This document shows positions 42,375 to 52,307 of a stretch of DNA of 64,000 nt, one piece after another. The notes below the pieces were generated by a model that was given only the letters and a program-made list of their open reading frames with translations, made no database searches and was not told the DNA's origin. The DNA lies in assembly GCA_026414565.1 (NCBI GenBank), contig JAOAIT010000009.1, forward strand, positions 310,001 to 374,000, written 5' to 3'. A program made the translations under genes and the position numbers. How positions within the stretch are numbered: position 1 is the stretch's first letter; the number at the start of each line of letters is the position of its first letter. The stretch comes from Verrucomicrobiia bacterium (GTDB lineage Bacteria; Verrucomicrobiota; Verrucomicrobiia; Limisphaerales; Fontisphaeraceae).

Positions 42375-44759
42375 ATGCTTAATGACTTTGCGAGCGCAAA
42401 TAAGACCAGCCTTGGACGCGGCCGGGGCTGGGCACGCCTCATGTTGACGGCCGGGTTGATATCCGGGCTGCTTGACCTGTCCGCAGCCACCGGCTGGCTG
42501 GCCTGGCGCGGTCCCGAACAAACGGGCGTTTCTCGCGAGACCAACCTGCCGGAGAAAATCGTGTTGAATGGCGAAAATCACCTGTGGACGGCGGATTTCC
42601 CCGGCAAGTCCACGCCGGTCATCGCGGATGGGCGGCTCTATATCATGGGTTACTTGGGGGAGGGGCCGGATCTGCAGGAGGGGGTGGCCTGTTTTGACGC
42701 CGAGACGGGGCAGAAACTTTGGCAGCGGCTCTATAATGACTACCTCAGCGATACCATTTATTTGCGTTATGCCACAGCCAGCCCGGCGGTGGACCCGGAG
42801 ACCGGCAACATCTATTCCCAAGGGACTCAAGGCCTGCTGAGCGCCTTTGACCGGGATGGCCGGGTGCTATGGCAGCATCATTTGATGGAGCTGTTTGGCC
42901 GGTTGACCTTCCCCAACAGCCGCACTGCCTCGCCCCTGATTGATGGGGAGCTGGTGATCGTGCGCGGCATCACCGCCAACTGGGGAGCCCAAGGTCCCGG
43001 AGGCGATCGCATCTACGCTTTCGACAAGCGGACGGGCGAGCCGGTGTGGGCCAGCAGCCCGGGGGGGCGGCCCATGGACAACTCGTTCTCGCATCCTGTC
43101 CTGGGATGGTACAAAGGCTACCGCGTGCTCTACACGGCCTCGGGTGATGGCAGCGTGGTCTGCGTGAATGCGCGCACGGGCACGCCCTTCTGGCGGGTGC
43201 CGTTGTTCAAGGCGGGCATCAACGCCACCGTGCTGGTCCACAACCAGGACAAGGTGATTGCCGTCTTCGGCACGCCCTATGAATTGGGCCAAATGGTGGC
43301 GCTAAAGATTCCCGACATGGATCCGGCGGCGGCTTCCACCAATGGGGTGAAGGAATATCAACGCGCCGACCTGGAATTGTGGAGTGCCGACATTTCCTCC
43401 TCCACCAGCTCGCCAATCCTGGTGGGCGATACAGTGTACATCGTGGCCGAGAAAGGCGATTTGTGCAGCGTGGATGCCCGCACCGGCACAGTGCACTGGA
43501 AATTGAAGCTGGGAATTGAACAACGTAACTCGTGCCCCCTCTTCGCGGATGGCAAGCTTTACGTGCCCATTTTGGACGACCCGGCCGGCAAAACCGAGAG
43601 CCAGGGCGAGGCGGGCACTAAAGGCGCATTTTACATCGTGCGCCCCGGCCGCACAAATGCGGAGATTCTAACCCATCTGGAATTGGACGGGCGTTGCTTC
43701 GGCTCGCCGGCCGTGTACAAGGGCCGGGTTTACGTGCAGACGGCCAGCAAACTTTATTGCTTCGGGCCCAAGCAGCCATCCGCCCTGCCGCCGCCCCCAC
43801 CGGAACCCGCCTGGCCGGCGCCCGGGCCGGCGGCCCAACTCCAAATCATCCCCAACGAAGTGCTGTTGCTGCCCGGTGAAATGAAGTCCTTCCGTGTGCG
43901 GGTGCTCGACGCCAAAGGTTTCGTGGTGCAGGAGCAGGTGGAGTCCAAGGCGGTCAAATGGACGCATTATGTGCCGCCCACAGCGCTGGTGCGGGCCACC
44001 CTGAACGCCACTTTTGACAGCGAGGGCCGACTGGTGGCTGCGCCCACCAACACCACCAGCGCGGGCGCATTTCAGGCCGAATGGAACGGCCTGAAGGGGT
44101 ATGCGCGCGGACGCATCCTGGCCCGGCTGCCCATGTTTGAAGACTTTGAAAGTTTCAGCCTCAATTATACCACCACCAACACCATGGAGTCGCCCACGCC
44201 CTTTGCCTATCCGCCGCTGCCGTGGATTGGGGCGCGCACCAAATTTGAAGTGCGCGAAAAGGACGGCAACAAGGCGCTGGTCAAGACGATTGACAACAAG
44301 TTTTTCCAACGGGCGTTTGTGTTCATTGGGCGGCCCGAAATGCGCAACTACACCATTGAGGCCGACGTGATGAGCGAAGGTAACCGGCGCAAGATGTCGG
44401 ATGTGGGGGTGATTGCGCAGCGGTATCTAATTGTCCTCAAGGGCAACGAACAGAAACTCGAAATCAACTCCAATCTGGAGCGCCTGCGCGTGCCGCCCAC
44501 CGGCAGCCCGCCCAATTTTGCCTGGTCGGCCAACACCTGGTACCGCTTGAAGGCGCGGGTGGATAATCTGCCGGATGGCAGCGGCATTATTCGCGCCAAG
44601 GCCTGGAAACGTGGGGATCCGGAGCCGGAGGCATGGACCTTGGAGGCGCGCCACGCCACGGCGCACACTTCCGGTTCGCCGGGGTTGTACGGTTTTTCTC
44701 CGCAGGAAATGCGCGTGTACATAGACAATGTGCGCGTAACGCCCACGGAGGGGAATTAA
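42375..44759 (+). CDS. PQQ-like beta-propeller protein with C-terminal lectin-like domain
   Basis: 794 residues, exported (hydrophobic segment about 22-38). N-terminal two thirds are a propeller of PQQ/BamB-type blades: 'GWLAWRGPEQTGVSRETNLP', 'VACFDAETGQKLWQRLYND', 'IYAFDKRTGEPVWASS', 'VVCVNARTGTPFWRVPLF' and 'LCSVDARTGTVHWKLKLG'. After a Pro-rich linker (about 470-485) come an Ig-like part and a jelly-roll domain (about 590-790) with 'NTWYRLKARVDNLPDGSG' and 'GLYGFSPQEMRVYIDNVRV', which recalls 3-keto-disaccharide hydrolase/LamG-type folds. No quinone-binding Asp pair or CxxCH is obvious, so catalysis is doubtful. It is divergent from marR, whose operator may control it. Confidence 0.75.
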   Translation: MLNDFASANKTSLGRGRGWARLMLTAGLISGLLDLSAATGWLAWRGPEQTGVSRETNLPEKIVLNGENHLWTADFPGKSTPVIADGRLYIMGYLGEGPDLQEGVACFDAETGQKLWQRLYNDYLSDTIYLRYATASPAVDPETGNIYSQGTQGLLSAFDRDGRVLWQHHLMELFGRLTFPNSRTASPLIDGELVIVRGITANWGAQGPGGDRIYAFDKRTGEPVWASSPGGRPMDNSFSHPVLGWYKGYRVLYTASGDGSVVCVNARTGTPFWRVPLFKAGINATVLVHNQDKVIAVFGTPYELGQMVALKIPDMDPAAASTNGVKEYQRADLELWSADISSSTSSPILVGDTVYIVAEKGDLCSVDARTGTVHWKLKLGIEQRNSCPLFADGKLYVPILDDPAGKTESQGEAGTKGAFYIVRPGRTNAEILTHLELDGRCFGSPAVYKGRVYVQTASKLYCFGPKQPSALPPPPPEPAWPAPGPAAQLQIIPNEVLLLPGEMKSFRVRVLDAKGFVVQEQVESKAVKWTHYVPPTALVRATLNATFDSEGRLVAAPTNTTSAGAFQAEWNGLKGYARGRILARLPMFEDFESFSLNYTTTNTMESPTPFAYPPLPWIGARTKFEVREKDGNKALVKTIDNKFFQRAFVFIGRPEMRNYTIEADVMSEGNRRKMSDVGVIAQRYLIVLKGNEQKLEINSNLERLRVPPTGSPPNFAWSANTWYRLKARVDNLPDGSGIIRAKAWKRGDPEPEAWTLEARHATAHTSGSPGLYGFSPQEMRVYIDNVRVTPTEGN

Positions 44760-44957
44760 GCCGCCGCGGGACACCCTGGCTGGGCCTGCAATGATGCCAA
44801 TCGAAGCTACCATGTTAAGCATCCCTAACCACGACTGCAGCTATGAAAGCCGGGCAACCAGCAGTGGGGACTCGTGCGCCCCTGCTCGGCGGGAGCGGGG
44901 GAGGGGCCTTGATTCATTTTCACACATTCCTTTCAAACCTCTCAGTTAGTGTTTCCT

Positions 44958-46541
44958 ATGAGCACCATCCATTATGACGTGAATAATTCCCTGGCGCTGG
45001 GGCTGGCCATCCTTCTGGCTGCCGGCGCGGCCCTGGCCCAAAAACCCACGGACTGGCCCCAATGGGGCGGCCATGATCCGGGGCGCAACATGTATTCCCC
45101 GGCCAGGGGGCTGCCCGACGTGGTCCATCCTGGCAAGGCGCCGGAGAAGAATGATTATTCGGGCGCCAAGAACCTCAAGTGGGCCGCCCGCCTGGGCACG
45201 CAGAGCTATGGCAACCCCACCATTGCCAATGGCCGTGTCTTTGTGGGCACCAACAACGATGAGCCGCGCGATCCGCAGCACAAGGGGGACCGCAGCATCC
45301 TCATGGTGTTTGACGAAAAAAACGGCGAGTTCCTGTGGCAACTGGTCATCCCCAAACTGGCCTCGGGCAAAGTCAATGACTGGGAGAGTTTGGGCCTGCT
45401 CAGCTCGCCCACCGTCCAGGGCAATCGGGTGTACATCACCACCACCCGTTGCGAGATGATGTGTTTGGATGTCGAGGGCCTGGCCAATGGCAATGACGGC
45501 CCTTATCAGGACGAAGCCCAGTACGTTGTTGGGCCGGGCAAGCCCAAGGCCACCCTGGGACCCAAGGACGCCGACATCATCTGGGTCTTTGACATGATGG
45601 ACGAGCTGGGCGTTTTCCCGCACAATGGCTCCAACTCCTCCCTCCTCCTTGTGGATGATTTGGTGTTTGGCTGCACTTCCAACGGGCAGGACTGGACCCA
45701 CTCCAACGTGCCTTCGCCGCTGGCGCCCAGTTTGGTGGCGGTGAACAAGATCACCGGAAAACTTGCCGGCGAGGACGTCGAAAAAATTGGCACCCGCCTG
45801 TTTCATGGCCAGTGGAGCTCGCCCTCGGCGGGCAAAGTGGGGGAGCGAACCCTGGTCTTTTTCGGCGGCGGTGACGGCATTTGTTATGCCTTTGACGCCA
45901 AACCGCGCAAGGACGGTGAGGATTACCTTTTGGAGCTGGTGTGGAAGTTCGACTGCAACCCGCCGGAATACAAGATGAAGGATGGCAAACCCATCAAATA
46001 TCCCGATGCGGACGGCCCCAGTGAGATCAACGCCACGCCGGTCTTTTACAAGAACCGCATCTATGTGGCCATTGGTCAGGATCCTGAACATGGCGAGGGA
46101 GTGGGCCGGCTGGTGTGCATTGATGCCACCAAGACAGGGGACATCACGCAAAGCGGCTTGATCTGGGATTACAAAGGCATTCATCGGAGCATTTCGACCG
46201 TCTCGATTGATCCGCAGACCGGGTTGCTGTTCATCGCGGATTTTAGCGGCCTGCTGCACTGCCTCGATGCCGAGACCGGCAAACTGCAGTGGACCCATGA
46301 CGTGAAGGCGCACGTGTGGGGATCCACCATGGTGGCGGATGGCAAGGTGTACTTGGGGGATGAAGATGGGGATTTGCTCATCATGGCCGCCACCAAGGAA
46401 AAGAAAATCATCAGCGAGGTGAACCTCGGCGCGCCCATTTACAGCACGCCGGTGGTGGCCAATGGCGTGTTATACGTGGCCACCCAGACCCATCTCTTCG
46501 CCTTTGAACGTCAGGACACAGTAGCTCGCCGCACGGAATAA
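44958..46541 (+). CDS. PQQ-like beta-propeller exported protein
   Basis: 527 residues with a signal peptide (about 10-29, 'LAILLAAGAALAQ') then 'DWPQWGGHDPGRNMYSPARG', the usual opening of this family. Propeller blades include 'ILMVFDEKNGEFLWQLVIP', 'GDGICYAFDAKPRKDGEDY', 'LVCIDATKTGDITQSGLIWD' and 'LLHCLDAETGKLQWTHDVKA'. No haem motif. Such proteins resemble BamB or quinoprotein dehydrogenases, but a true cofactor site is not visible. The 198-base gap before it shows no terminator or clear promoter. ATG 44958 is chosen over an in-frame GTG at 44949. Six bases separate it from the DUF3311 gene, so it probably belongs to the transporter operon. Confidence 0.78.
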   Translation: MSTIHYDVNNSLALGLAILLAAGAALAQKPTDWPQWGGHDPGRNMYSPARGLPDVVHPGKAPEKNDYSGAKNLKWAARLGTQSYGNPTIANGRVFVGTNNDEPRDPQHKGDRSILMVFDEKNGEFLWQLVIPKLASGKVNDWESLGLLSSPTVQGNRVYITTTRCEMMCLDVEGLANGNDGPYQDEAQYVVGPGKPKATLGPKDADIIWVFDMMDELGVFPHNGSNSSLLLVDDLVFGCTSNGQDWTHSNVPSPLAPSLVAVNKITGKLAGEDVEKIGTRLFHGQWSSPSAGKVGERTLVFFGGGDGICYAFDAKPRKDGEDYLLELVWKFDCNPPEYKMKDGKPIKYPDADGPSEINATPVFYKNRIYVAIGQDPEHGEGVGRLVCIDATKTGDITQSGLIWDYKGIHRSISTVSIDPQTGLLFIADFSGLLHCLDAETGKLQWTHDVKAHVWGSTMVADGKVYLGDEDGDLLIMAATKEKKIISEVNLGAPIYSTPVVANGVLYVATQTHLFAFERQDTVARRTE

Positions 46542-46546
46542 CTGGC

Positions 46547-46792
46547 ATGCGTAAAAAACTTCTTCTCGGGGCGTTTCTGGTGGTAGTCTATTTGCTACAC
46601 CAGGATTTTTGGAACTGGCGTAAAATTGAACCGCTGATTTTCGGCTTTCTGCCCATTGGGCTGGCTTATCACGCGGGCTATTCCATCCTCGCCTCCATCA
46701 CCATGGCGGTGCTGGTGAAGTTCGCCTGGCCGGCGGAATTGGACAAAACCGAGGCGCAGTTGCCTGAGAGCAGGGAGGGCAGGGAATCATGA
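46547..46792 (+). CDS. DUF3311-type small membrane protein
   Basis: 81 residues with two membrane helices (about 5-20 and 30-60) and a charged tail. '[20 protein letters not shown]' and '[20 protein letters not shown]' match DUF3311, short proteins found directly before sodium:solute symporters and thought to assist them. Its TGA overlaps the symporter ATG (ATGA, 46789-46792), which supports joint expression. Confidence 0.8.
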   Translation: MRKKLLLGAFLVVVYLLHQDFWNWRKIEPLIFGFLPIGLAYHAGYSILASITMAVLVKFAWPAELDKTEAQLPESREGRES

Positions 46793-48459
46793 ATCCGGCC
46801 ATTATCGTTTTCATCTACCTCGCCATTGTTTTGTACATCGGCATCTTCGCCTTCCGCCGTGGCAAGCAATCGGGGGAGGATTATTTTTTGGCGAGCCGCT
46901 CACTGGGGACGTGGGTATTCCTCCTTTCTTTGTTTGGCACCAACATGACCGCCTTCGCCATTTTGGGCAGCAGCGGGCTGGCCTATCAGCGCGGCATCGG
47001 TGTGTACGGCTTGATGGCCTCCGCTTCCGGGTTTGTCATCCCGCTGACCATTTTTTTCATCGGCACCCGGTTGTGGGCACTGGGCAAGAAATTCGGGCAC
47101 ATGACCCAGGTGCAATATTTCCGGGACCGCTGGGAGTGCGGCCATATTGGCACTGCCATTTTTGCGCTGACCGCATTGATGCTGGTACCCTACATCATCA
47201 TTGGGGTGATGGGCGGCGGACAGACCCTCGAGGCTATCAGCACGGTCATGGGGCCGGACAAGAAGCCCGTCATGGTGGAGGTGATGCGCGGCGGGCAGAC
47301 CGTGCTGGAGCCAAAACATCTGGTCAGCTATGAGGTTGGGGGCGCCATTGTGGCGCTGGTGGTGATGAGCTACGTCTTCTTTGGGGGCATGCGCGGCACC
47401 GCGTGGGTGAACACCTTCCAGACGGTCATGTTTTTGTGCTTTGGCACGCTGGCCTTTATCTTGATCGGTCGCAACCTGGGCGGGTTTGAGGAAATTATTC
47501 ATAAACTGGCTGCCAACCCCAAAACCGCCCCGCTGCTGACGCGGGAGCGCATCCCGGTGGAGGAATTCTTCAGTTATACCTTCATCCCGCTTTCCTCCAT
47601 CATGTTTCCGCACATTGCCATCATGTGCATGACGGCCAAAAAGGCCTCGTCGTTCAAGCGCACCGTCATTTTCTATCCCATTTGCATCATGCTGATCTGG
47701 CTGCCGAGCGTGTTTCTGGGCGTGGTGGCCGCCGGTCAGTTCCCCGGCCTCAAACCAGGGGAAAGTGACGATGTCATTTTGCGCCTGTTGTCGGCCAATA
47801 CCTCGCTGGCGTTGTCCGGCCTGTTGGGGGCGGCCATCATGGCCTGTGTCATGGCATCCGACAGCCAGATTCTCGCCTTGTGTACCATGTTCACCGAGGA
47901 TGTGTTTGCCTATTACGGCGGCAAGCAGCGGTTTGGCGACAAGGTCCAGGTGTGGACCGGCCGGGCATTCGTGGTGGGGGTGACGGTGGTGGCCTACCTG
48001 ATTGCCATCGAATTAAAGGACAAAGCGGGCATTTTCGAACTTGCGATTCGCTTCGCCTTTTCCGGTTTCGCGGCGCTGGCGCCGGTGATGCTGGCAGCCT
48101 TGTTCTGGAAACGCAGTACCAAATGGGGCGCGCTGGCGGCAGTGATCTGGGTGGCAGCGTCCATGGTGGGCACCTACTGGTTGTTTGAATACAGCATTGA
48201 CCTGGCTCCCAAACCGGGCCAGCCTCCGGTGCCCATCTTTCCCGAGCTGGGCAATCTCTTCCTGCGCACGCCGGGCAATGTGACCATCTATGGCTACCTG
48301 CCCGTGATGTTCATGGTTTTGGGCTCGGCGGTCATGATGGTGGTGTTTTCCCTCCTGACCAAACCACCCTCTGCGGCCACTTTGAACAAGTATTTTCCGC
48401 CGAAACAGAATGCCTCCGCCCCTGTCACGCCACAGGCCGAGCCGGTGGCCGCCGCCTGA
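46789..48459 (+). CDS. Sodium:solute symporter (SSS family)
   Basis: 556 residues with about 13 membrane helices. SSS features: '[20 protein letters not shown]' in TM1-2 region, '[20 protein letters not shown]', '[20 protein letters not shown]' (the conserved 'GGmrgv.wtD..Q' element), and '[20 protein letters not shown]' in the Na+-site region. A hydrophilic insert at about residues 150-180 is unusual in size. The family imports sugars, amino acids, organic acids or vitamins with Na+; the substrate is unknown. Neighbouring sugar-type enzymes suggest a carbohydrate or organic acid. Confidence 0.88.
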   Translation: MNPAIIVFIYLAIVLYIGIFAFRRGKQSGEDYFLASRSLGTWVFLLSLFGTNMTAFAILGSSGLAYQRGIGVYGLMASASGFVIPLTIFFIGTRLWALGKKFGHMTQVQYFRDRWECGHIGTAIFALTALMLVPYIIIGVMGGGQTLEAISTVMGPDKKPVMVEVMRGGQTVLEPKHLVSYEVGGAIVALVVMSYVFFGGMRGTAWVNTFQTVMFLCFGTLAFILIGRNLGGFEEIIHKLAANPKTAPLLTRERIPVEEFFSYTFIPLSSIMFPHIAIMCMTAKKASSFKRTVIFYPICIMLIWLPSVFLGVVAAGQFPGLKPGESDDVILRLLSANTSLALSGLLGAAIMACVMASDSQILALCTMFTEDVFAYYGGKQRFGDKVQVWTGRAFVVGVTVVAYLIAIELKDKAGIFELAIRFAFSGFAALAPVMLAALFWKRSTKWGALAAVIWVAASMVGTYWLFEYSIDLAPKPGQPPVPIFPELGNLFLRTPGNVTIYGYLPVMFMVLGSAVMMVVFSLLTKPPSAATLNKYFPPKQNASAPVTPQAEPVAAA

Positions 48460-48485
48460 ATATTTAATCACTCGAACTGCAAACT

Positions 48486-49568
48486 ATGACCACGGTATCT
48501 GCTCAAGACATGGCCCAGGCGCAAGCGGCGCTGGATGCGCACACGCGCCAGATGATTGAATGGCATTTTTCGCCCGAAACCGGCTGCCCGTTCTGGTTGG
48601 AATGGGCCAGGCGCGCGGGGTGGGACCCCCGTCAGGAAGTGCGCACGTTTGCGGATCTGCTGGCGCGTTTCCCCCACTTTCAGGACGAATGGCTACGCGA
48701 TCAACAGCCCGAGGTCTGGGTGCCGGCCGCTTATCGCGGGCGGCCCTACAACATTTTTGAAACCGGCGGCACCACCGGCATGCCCAAGCAGCGCATCGGC
48801 TGGGATGACTACAAAATTGATTACGAGGAGTTTAGCGCCAAAATTTCCGATGAGCATTTCCCGCGCGGCGGCGCATGGTTGATGGTCGGGCCCACCGGGC
48901 CGCGCCGCCTGCGGCTGGCGATTGAACACCTGGCCAATTATCGCGGCAGCCCCTGTTATTTCGTGGATTTGGACCCGCGCTGGGTCAAGCGGGTGATTGC
49001 GCAAAAGCAATTCGAAATTGCCCGTGCCTACATGGAGCATGTGGTGGAGCAGGCGGTGGTGTTGATGAAACACCGCCGGATCACGGCGCTCTTCACCACT
49101 CCCAAGTTGCTCGAGGCACTCGGCGAAAAGATCAATTTGTGGGAGGCTGGCATTCGCGGCGTGTTCTGCGGCGGCACTTCCATGCCGCCGCAACAGGTGC
49201 GCTTCCTCGTCGAGGAGGTGTTGGAAAACCGCATTGGCTTTTACCCCACTTACGGCAACACCCTGATGGGCTTGGCGGCCAGCGTGCCGCTCACGCCGGA
49301 AGATCACTACTCCATCACCTATTACGCGCCGCAGCCGCGGGCGGTCTTGCGGGTGGTGCACCCGGAAAACACCGCGCAGGTGGTGCCTTATGGGGAATGG
49401 GGGCGGGTGGAGTTGACCACCATGACCCGGGAGTTTTTCATGCCCCGCTTTCTGGAGCGTGACGAGGCCATCCGCCGCCCGCCCCGGCCGCCATACGCCT
49501 GGGACGGCGTGGCGGAGGTGCGTCCTTTTGGGGCCATGCAAAAGCAAATTGTGGAAGGAGTGTACTGA
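48486..49568 (+). CDS. Adenylating enzyme, PaaK/EhpF/LuxE-like
   Basis: 360 residues. ANL-superfamily P-loop 'IFETGGTTGMPKQR' at 90-103; 'GVFCGGTSMPPQQVRFLVEE' and 'RIGFYPTYGNTLMGLA' resemble the PaaK adenylate-binding region. The protein stops where PaaK's mobile C-terminal domain would begin, as in EhpF and LuxE, which activate a carboxylic acid for a partner reductase. The next gene, 2 bases on, is such a reductase. The acyl-carrying C-terminal Cys of LuxE is not seen. It probably forms an acyl-adenylate; the acid is unknown. Confidence 0.65.
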   Translation: MTTVSAQDMAQAQAALDAHTRQMIEWHFSPETGCPFWLEWARRAGWDPRQEVRTFADLLARFPHFQDEWLRDQQPEVWVPAAYRGRPYNIFETGGTTGMPKQRIGWDDYKIDYEEFSAKISDEHFPRGGAWLMVGPTGPRRLRLAIEHLANYRGSPCYFVDLDPRWVKRVIAQKQFEIARAYMEHVVEQAVVLMKHRRITALFTTPKLLEALGEKINLWEAGIRGVFCGGTSMPPQQVRFLVEEVLENRIGFYPTYGNTLMGLAASVPLTPEDHYSITYYAPQPRAVLRVVHPENTAQVVPYGEWGRVELTTMTREFFMPRFLERDEAIRRPPRPPYAWDGVAEVRPFGAMQKQIVEGVY

Positions 49569-49570
49569 GC

Positions 49571-51061
49571 ATGAGCGCACCTTCACCAAATGCTGTCCCC
49601 CACCTTCCCTGCCTGCGGTGGGGCCGCAGTTATGCCAGCCTGGAACTGAACGAGGTTCGGGATTGCCGCAGCGGGGCGGTGCGCGCGCGGGTCAGCGCCG
49701 TCAACGCCGGTTTGTTGCGCAAAGATTTCAAACGCGCCGCCGAGGGCCGTGCCGCCCTGCGGCGCTTCACCACGGCGCAGTTGTTGGAGATTTGCCGCCG
49801 CGCGGGTGAGGCGTTTTTGCACGCGACGCTGCCGCTGGGAGATCAGGGACAGCATCAGTCCCCGGAGGATTATGTGGCCACCTTGAGCGCCACCAGTGGT
49901 CTGCCGCACGTGCTGGTCCGACGCAACATGCAGCGCATCCACCAGGCACTGTCGCACATGAAGGATGTGTTAAACGGGCTGACCCGGGGTTTGCCCGCGG
50001 AGGTGCTTGATCGGGGCTGGGGCAGGGTGGCCGGTTCAATGTGCGCTTATCATGCCGTGACCGAGGTTCTGGGCGTGGTCATGCCGAGCAACTCCCCCGC
50101 CGTGAACAGCCTCTGGCTGCCGGCCATCGCCTTGAAAATCCCCGTGTTGATCAAGCCGGGGCGGGAAGAACCGTGGACGCCTTATCGCCTGATTCAAGCC
50201 TTCCTGGCAGCGGGCGCGCCGCCCGAGGCGTTTGGTTTTTATCCCACCGACCATGAAGGCACGGCAGAAATCTTGCGAAGCTGCGGACGTGCCTTGTTGT
50301 TTGGGGATCAAAATACCACCCAGCCTTATGCCAACGACCCACGCATCCAGATCCACGGTCCGGGATACAGCAAGATTTTATTGGGCGGGGACGAGGTGGA
50401 GCGCTGGTCCCAGTATCTGGATTTGATGGTGTCCAGCATTGCGGATAACGGCGGGCGGTCATGCATCAACGCCAGCGCCGTTGTGGTGCCGCGTCATGCT
50501 GATGCAATTGCCGCGGCTCTGGCCGAGAAGCTGGGGCCGGTGGGGCCGTCCGCGCCCGAAGACCCGGCCGCGCGGTTGTCGGCCTTTGCCAACCCCAAAA
50601 TGGCCGAGGCCATTGAGGCCACGATTGAGGAAGGGCTTAAAACCCCCGGCGCCGCCGACGTGACGGCGCTCATCCGGCAGGGGCCCCGGCTGATGCACCA
50701 CGAGGGGGCGGTTTATTTGCGCCCCACCATCGTGCGCTGTGAGAGTTTTCAGCACCCCCTGGCCAACCGCGAGTTTCTCTTTCCCTACGCCAGCGTGGTG
50801 GAAGTGCCGCAGGCAGAAATGCTGGCGCACATCGGCCCTTCGCTGGTGGTGACGGCCATCACCCGCGACACCGGCTTTCAGCAGGCGTTGCTGGATTCTC
50901 CGCTCATTGAGCGCCTCAATCTCGGTCCCATCCCCACCACCCGCATTGCCTGGGATCAACCGCATGAGGGCAATTTGTTTGAGTTTCTCTACCGGCGGCG
51001 CGCCCTGGAAATTGAAGAACTGCCCGCGGCGGGGGTTGTCACCACGGGAGGCTGTGCCTGA
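49571..51061 (+). CDS. Aldehyde dehydrogenase-superfamily acyl reductase, LuxC/EhpG-like
   Basis: 496 residues with the ALDH fold: 'LGVVMPSNSPAVNSLWLPAI' (NAD-binding region), 'IPVLIKPGREEPWTPYRLIQ', 'RALLFGDQNTT', and the catalytic Cys298 in 'DNGGRSCINASAVVVPR'. Late motifs are 'ANREFLFPYASVVEV' and 'RLNLGPIPTTRIAWDQPHEG'. The general-base Glu of oxidising ALDHs is not obvious, in line with reductive relatives such as LuxC and acyl-CoA reductases. Lying between an adenylating enzyme and an iron alcohol dehydrogenase, it most likely reduces an activated acid to an aldehyde. Its stop and the next ATG share one base. Confidence 0.72.
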   Translation: MSAPSPNAVPHLPCLRWGRSYASLELNEVRDCRSGAVRARVSAVNAGLLRKDFKRAAEGRAALRRFTTAQLLEICRRAGEAFLHATLPLGDQGQHQSPEDYVATLSATSGLPHVLVRRNMQRIHQALSHMKDVLNGLTRGLPAEVLDRGWGRVAGSMCAYHAVTEVLGVVMPSNSPAVNSLWLPAIALKIPVLIKPGREEPWTPYRLIQAFLAAGAPPEAFGFYPTDHEGTAEILRSCGRALLFGDQNTTQPYANDPRIQIHGPGYSKILLGGDEVERWSQYLDLMVSSIADNGGRSCINASAVVVPRHADAIAAALAEKLGPVGPSAPEDPAARLSAFANPKMAEAIEATIEEGLKTPGAADVTALIRQGPRLMHHEGAVYLRPTIVRCESFQHPLANREFLFPYASVVEVPQAEMLAHIGPSLVVTAITRDTGFQQALLDSPLIERLNLGPIPTTRIAWDQPHEGNLFEFLYRRRALEIEELPAAGVVTTGGCA

Positions 51062-52239
51062 TGGGCAACCTGCTGCAGGAGCTTGCCGACCGGCTGGCGT
51101 TTGATTGGCAGCCGCGCACACGCATGATTTACGGTCCGGGCTGCGTGGAAAGGGCAGGGGAGGTGGTGCGCACCCTGCCGGCCGCACGAGTGCTGCTGGT
51201 AACGGACCCGGGCGTGGCGGCCGCGGGGCATGCGGATCGTTTGCAAAACATTTTGCGCGCCGCCAGTGTGGAGGTGGTGCGCTTTGATGAGGTGCGGCCC
51301 AATCCCACCACCCGCTGTGTGGAGGCGTGCGTGGAGCGGGCCCGGGCCGGCCAGATAGATGCCTTTGTGGCCTTGGGCGGTGGCAGTGCCATGGACACCG
51401 CCAAGGGCGCCAATTTCATCCTGACCAACGGCGGGCGCATGCAGGATTATTGGGGCGTGGGCAAGGCCACCAAACCAATGCTGCCTCTGGTGGCCATTCC
51501 CACCACCGCCGGCACAGGCAGCGAAATGCAATGCGCTGCCCTCATTGCGGACGAACAAACCCACCAAAAAATGGCCTGCCTGGATCCCAAGGCGGCGGCA
51601 AGGGCCGCCCTGTTGGATCCTGAACTGACTCTCTCGCAACCCGAGCGTGTCACCGCCTGCACGGGCCTGGACGCCATTGCTCATGCCGTGGAGAGCATGG
51701 TGACCCGCCCCCGCAATGCCATTTCCCAACTTTATTCGCGCGAGGCCTTCCGGCTGGCGGCCCAGGCCTTTCCGCAGGTGTTGCGCGAGCCGCGGGACAT
51801 CACGGCCCGCGGGGCCATGCTGCTGGCGGCGGCCTTTGCCGGCACGGCCATCGAAAACAGCATGTTGGGCGCGGCCCATGCGGCCGCCAACCCGTTGACA
51901 GCCCGCTTCGATTTGACCCATGGCCATGCCGTGGCGCTGATGCTCCCGCCCGTGGTGCGCTTTAATGCCGGGGAGGCGGCCGTTGCTCGAGCCTATGCGG
52001 AATTAGCCCGCTTGGGAGGGATGGGAGACCTGGCTGAAGAACTGGCCGTAGCCCTGGAGCAATGGCGGAGGATGGCTGGACTGTCCCCCTTGGGCCAGGC
52101 CTGTCCGGAAGCCGCCAGCCAGGTGGACCTCCTGGCGGCCGAGGCGGCCCGCCAGTGGACGGCCCAATTTAACCCCCGGCCGTTGACGATCGCCGATTTT
52201 GGGGCACTTTACCGAAAGGCGCTGGCTGTGGGCTCCTAA
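51061..52239 (+). CDS. Iron-containing alcohol dehydrogenase
   Basis: 392 residues of the Fe-ADH (dehydroquinate synthase-like) family. 'FVALGGGSAMDTAKGANFI' binds NAD(P); 'AIPTTAGTGSEMQCAALIAD' is the family signature; metal ligands are predicted in 'CTGLDAIAHAVESMV', 'LGAAHAAANPLTA' and 'DLTHGHAVALML' (one Asp upstream completes the site). These enzymes interconvert aldehydes and alcohols. The one-base overlap with the ALDH gene suggests that the two act in sequence on the same carbon skeleton. Confidence 0.9.
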   Translation: MGNLLQELADRLAFDWQPRTRMIYGPGCVERAGEVVRTLPAARVLLVTDPGVAAAGHADRLQNILRAASVEVVRFDEVRPNPTTRCVEACVERARAGQIDAFVALGGGSAMDTAKGANFILTNGGRMQDYWGVGKATKPMLPLVAIPTTAGTGSEMQCAALIADEQTHQKMACLDPKAAARAALLDPELTLSQPERVTACTGLDAIAHAVESMVTRPRNAISQLYSREAFRLAAQAFPQVLREPRDITARGAMLLAAAFAGTAIENSMLGAAHAAANPLTARFDLTHGHAVALMLPPVVRFNAGEAAVARAYAELARLGGMGDLAEELAVALEQWRRMAGLSPLGQACPEAASQVDLLAAEAARQWTAQFNPRPLTIADFGALYRKALAVGS

Positions 52240-52307
52240 ACCGTGGCAAAAATGAATGACATGCGGCGCTGGGTGGTCTAAAGAGTGCGCACGACATTTT
52301 AACCATT

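Noticed and set aside
44791-44948. Short open frame of about 50 codons between the two first PQQ-like genes
   Set aside because: No ribosome-binding site, no domain and no codon-use support; the gap otherwise holds nothing I can name.
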